Origin: Acidobacteriaceae bacterium
GTDB taxonomy: Bacteria > Acidobacteriota > Terriglobia > Terriglobales > Acidobacteriaceae
Assembly (NCBI GenBank): GCA_003165095.1
Contig: PLSH01000069.1
Span: 1-6,449 of the forward strand
DNA length: 6,449 nt
Direction of reading: 5' to 3'
Shown here: piece by piece, positions 5,527 to 6,449 of the stretch
Layout of the letters: every line of letters begins with the position of its first letter
How positions within the stretch are numbered: position 1 is the stretch's first letter
The notes under the pieces: model-generated
The model's database searches: none
Told to the model about the DNA's origin: nothing
What the model saw: the letters and a program-made list of their open reading frames with translations, nothing else
Made by a program: the position numbers and the translations under genes

Positions 5527-6449
5527 ATGGAGGGTTCGTTCTGGCACAGGCACAGGGGCCTGAAGTGGATACTGGGCCTGCTGCTGGCGTTGTTTGTGGT
5601 GCTCGGCGTGGTGGTCACGGTCACGCTGCACCGTGCTGAGCCGATGTTGCGGGCGCGGATTGTGGCGGAGTTGGAAAGGCATTTTCACGCGCGGGTGGAG
5701 CTGGACAGCTTTCATGTTTCGGTGGCCAGCGGGTTGTGGGCCGAGGGCAAGGGGCTGCGCATCTGGCCTCCCGCCGAGGTGCATGGGGTGACGGTGCCGG
5801 CGGCGGCGGGACACATTGAGCCGCTGATCCAGATTGCGGAGTTCCGGTTTCACGCGCCGCTGCGCTACTGGCCGGGAAAGCCGATTCATATTTCAGTGGT
5901 GGAGTTGAAGGGGCTCCTGGTTGACATACCGCCGAAGTCGCGGTTCACGCATGCGCCGGAGACGCAAGGCTCCGACGGCGACACCGGCAAGCCGAAGGGC
6001 AGCAAGGCGCTGCTGCAGTTCGAAGTGGGCAGCATCGTCTGCACCGGCGCTCATTTAACGCTGGAGACCAGCAAGCCGGGTAAGCTGCCGACGGAGTTTG
6101 GCATTTCCAGCCTGAAGCTAACGGACCTCACCGCGAACGGAAAGATGAAATACGATGCGCAGTTGAGCATTCCCCGGCCGGCGGGAACGGTGCTGACCGC
6201 GGGGAGCTTTGGGCCGTGGGTTACGGAAGATCCCGGCGAAAGCGCAGTTACGGGGGAATACAAGCTCGAACACGCCGACCTGGGCGTCTTCAAAGGGATT
6301 GCGGGGATTCTGAACTCGATCGGGACGTACGAAGGCACGTTGCGGGACCTTACGACGGATGGCGTGACGGATACGCCCGACTTCAGGCTGACGAGTTTTG
6401 GCAGTCCGCTCGAGCTGAAAACGCGGTTTCACGCCAAAGTGGACGGGAC
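5527..6449 (+). CDS. AsmA-like inner-membrane-anchored envelope protein, 3'-partial
   Basis: The frame is open from ATG 5527 to the end of the window (307 complete codons, no stop). The N-terminus has a basic cytoplasmic stub (WHRHRGLK, residues 6-13), then one hydrophobic segment at about 14-34 (WILGLLLALFVVLGVVVTVTL), then the AsmA-style HRAEPMLRARIVAELERHF stretch leading into RVELDSFHVSVASGL and LKGLLVDIP-type strands. The rest is alternating beta-strand sequence of the kind found in AsmA/TamB-superfamily proteins, which sit in the inner membrane, project into the periplasm, and in E. coli take part in phospholipid transport to the outer membrane. Those family proteins are usually much longer, so most of this one lies beyond the window. 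GTG 5518 in frame is an alternative start, and no clear Shine-Dalgarno separates the two. It is transcribed away from the zinc-ribbon gene. Confidence 0.65.
   Translation, partial: MEGSFWHRHRGLKWILGLLLALFVVLGVVVTVTLHRAEPMLRARIVAELERHFHARVELDSFHVSVASGLWAEGKGLRIWPPAEVHGVTVPAAAGHIEPLIQIAEFRFHAPLRYWPGKPIHISVVELKGLLVDIPPKSRFTHAPETQGSDGDTGKPKGSKALLQFEVGSIVCTGAHLTLETSKPGKLPTEFGISSLKLTDLTANGKMKYDAQLSIPRPAGTVLTAGSFGPWVTEDPGESAVTGEYKLEHADLGVFKGIAGILNSIGTYEGTLRDLTTDGVTDTPDFRLTSFGSPLELKTRFHAKVDG

Noticed and set aside
5364..5624. Extension of the zinc-ribbon frame upstream to 5624
   Set aside because: It is low-complexity Ser/Thr/Pro sequence with no coiled-coil pattern. It covers the divergent promoter region and overlaps the first 98 bases of the AsmA-like gene.

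Overview
The window looks like a piece of a GC-rich, Gram-negative genome. An acidobacterium (Acidobacteriota, Terriglobia-like) is my best guess. The reasons are the secreted-enzyme style with tandem Ig-like repeats ending in a 'VSPTATTTYTLTVTP' strand, a GC-rich palindromic intergenic repeat of a kind I associate with acidobacterial genomes, and an AsmA-type protein that implies an outer membrane. This is judged from memory of sequence style, not from a search.

Layout: (1) Bases 1-2193, plus strand: the 3' part of a large secreted protein with three and a half Ig-like repeats, then a clan GH-A type glycoside hydrolase domain and a C-terminal beta-sandwich. (2) 2194-2361: intergenic, with two adjacent GC-rich hairpins that look like a REP-type doublet. 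(3) 2362-3804, plus: a fusion protein. Its N-terminal two-thirds is an aminoglycoside-phosphotransferase-fold sugar kinase resembling AmgK, and its C-terminal third is the RapZ C-terminal domain. (4) 3801-4529, plus: a MurU-like sugar-1-phosphate nucleotidyltransferase, overlapping the fusion gene by ATGA. (5) 4548-5363, minus: a coiled-coil protein with a C-terminal four-cysteine zinc ribbon, convergent with murU. (6) 5364-5526: a divergent intergenic region. (7) 5527-6449, plus: the 5' part of an AsmA-like membrane-anchored protein running off the window.

The most interesting part is 2362-4529. AmgK plus MurU form the known peptidoglycan-recycling shortcut: anomeric phosphorylation of MurNAc/GlcNAc, then uridylylation to UDP-MurNAc, bypassing de novo GlmS/GlmM/GlmU/MurA/MurB synthesis. 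RapZ-C in enterobacteria is the GlcN6P-sensing module that controls GlmS. Here the kinase of the salvage route is physically joined to that amino-sugar-sensing module and translationally coupled to the uridylyltransferase, which suggests a self-regulated salvage switch. The domain fusion and coupling are visible in the sequence; the regulatory role is inference. The upstream hydrolase and the two downstream envelope or housekeeping genes show no sequence evidence of belonging to the same system.
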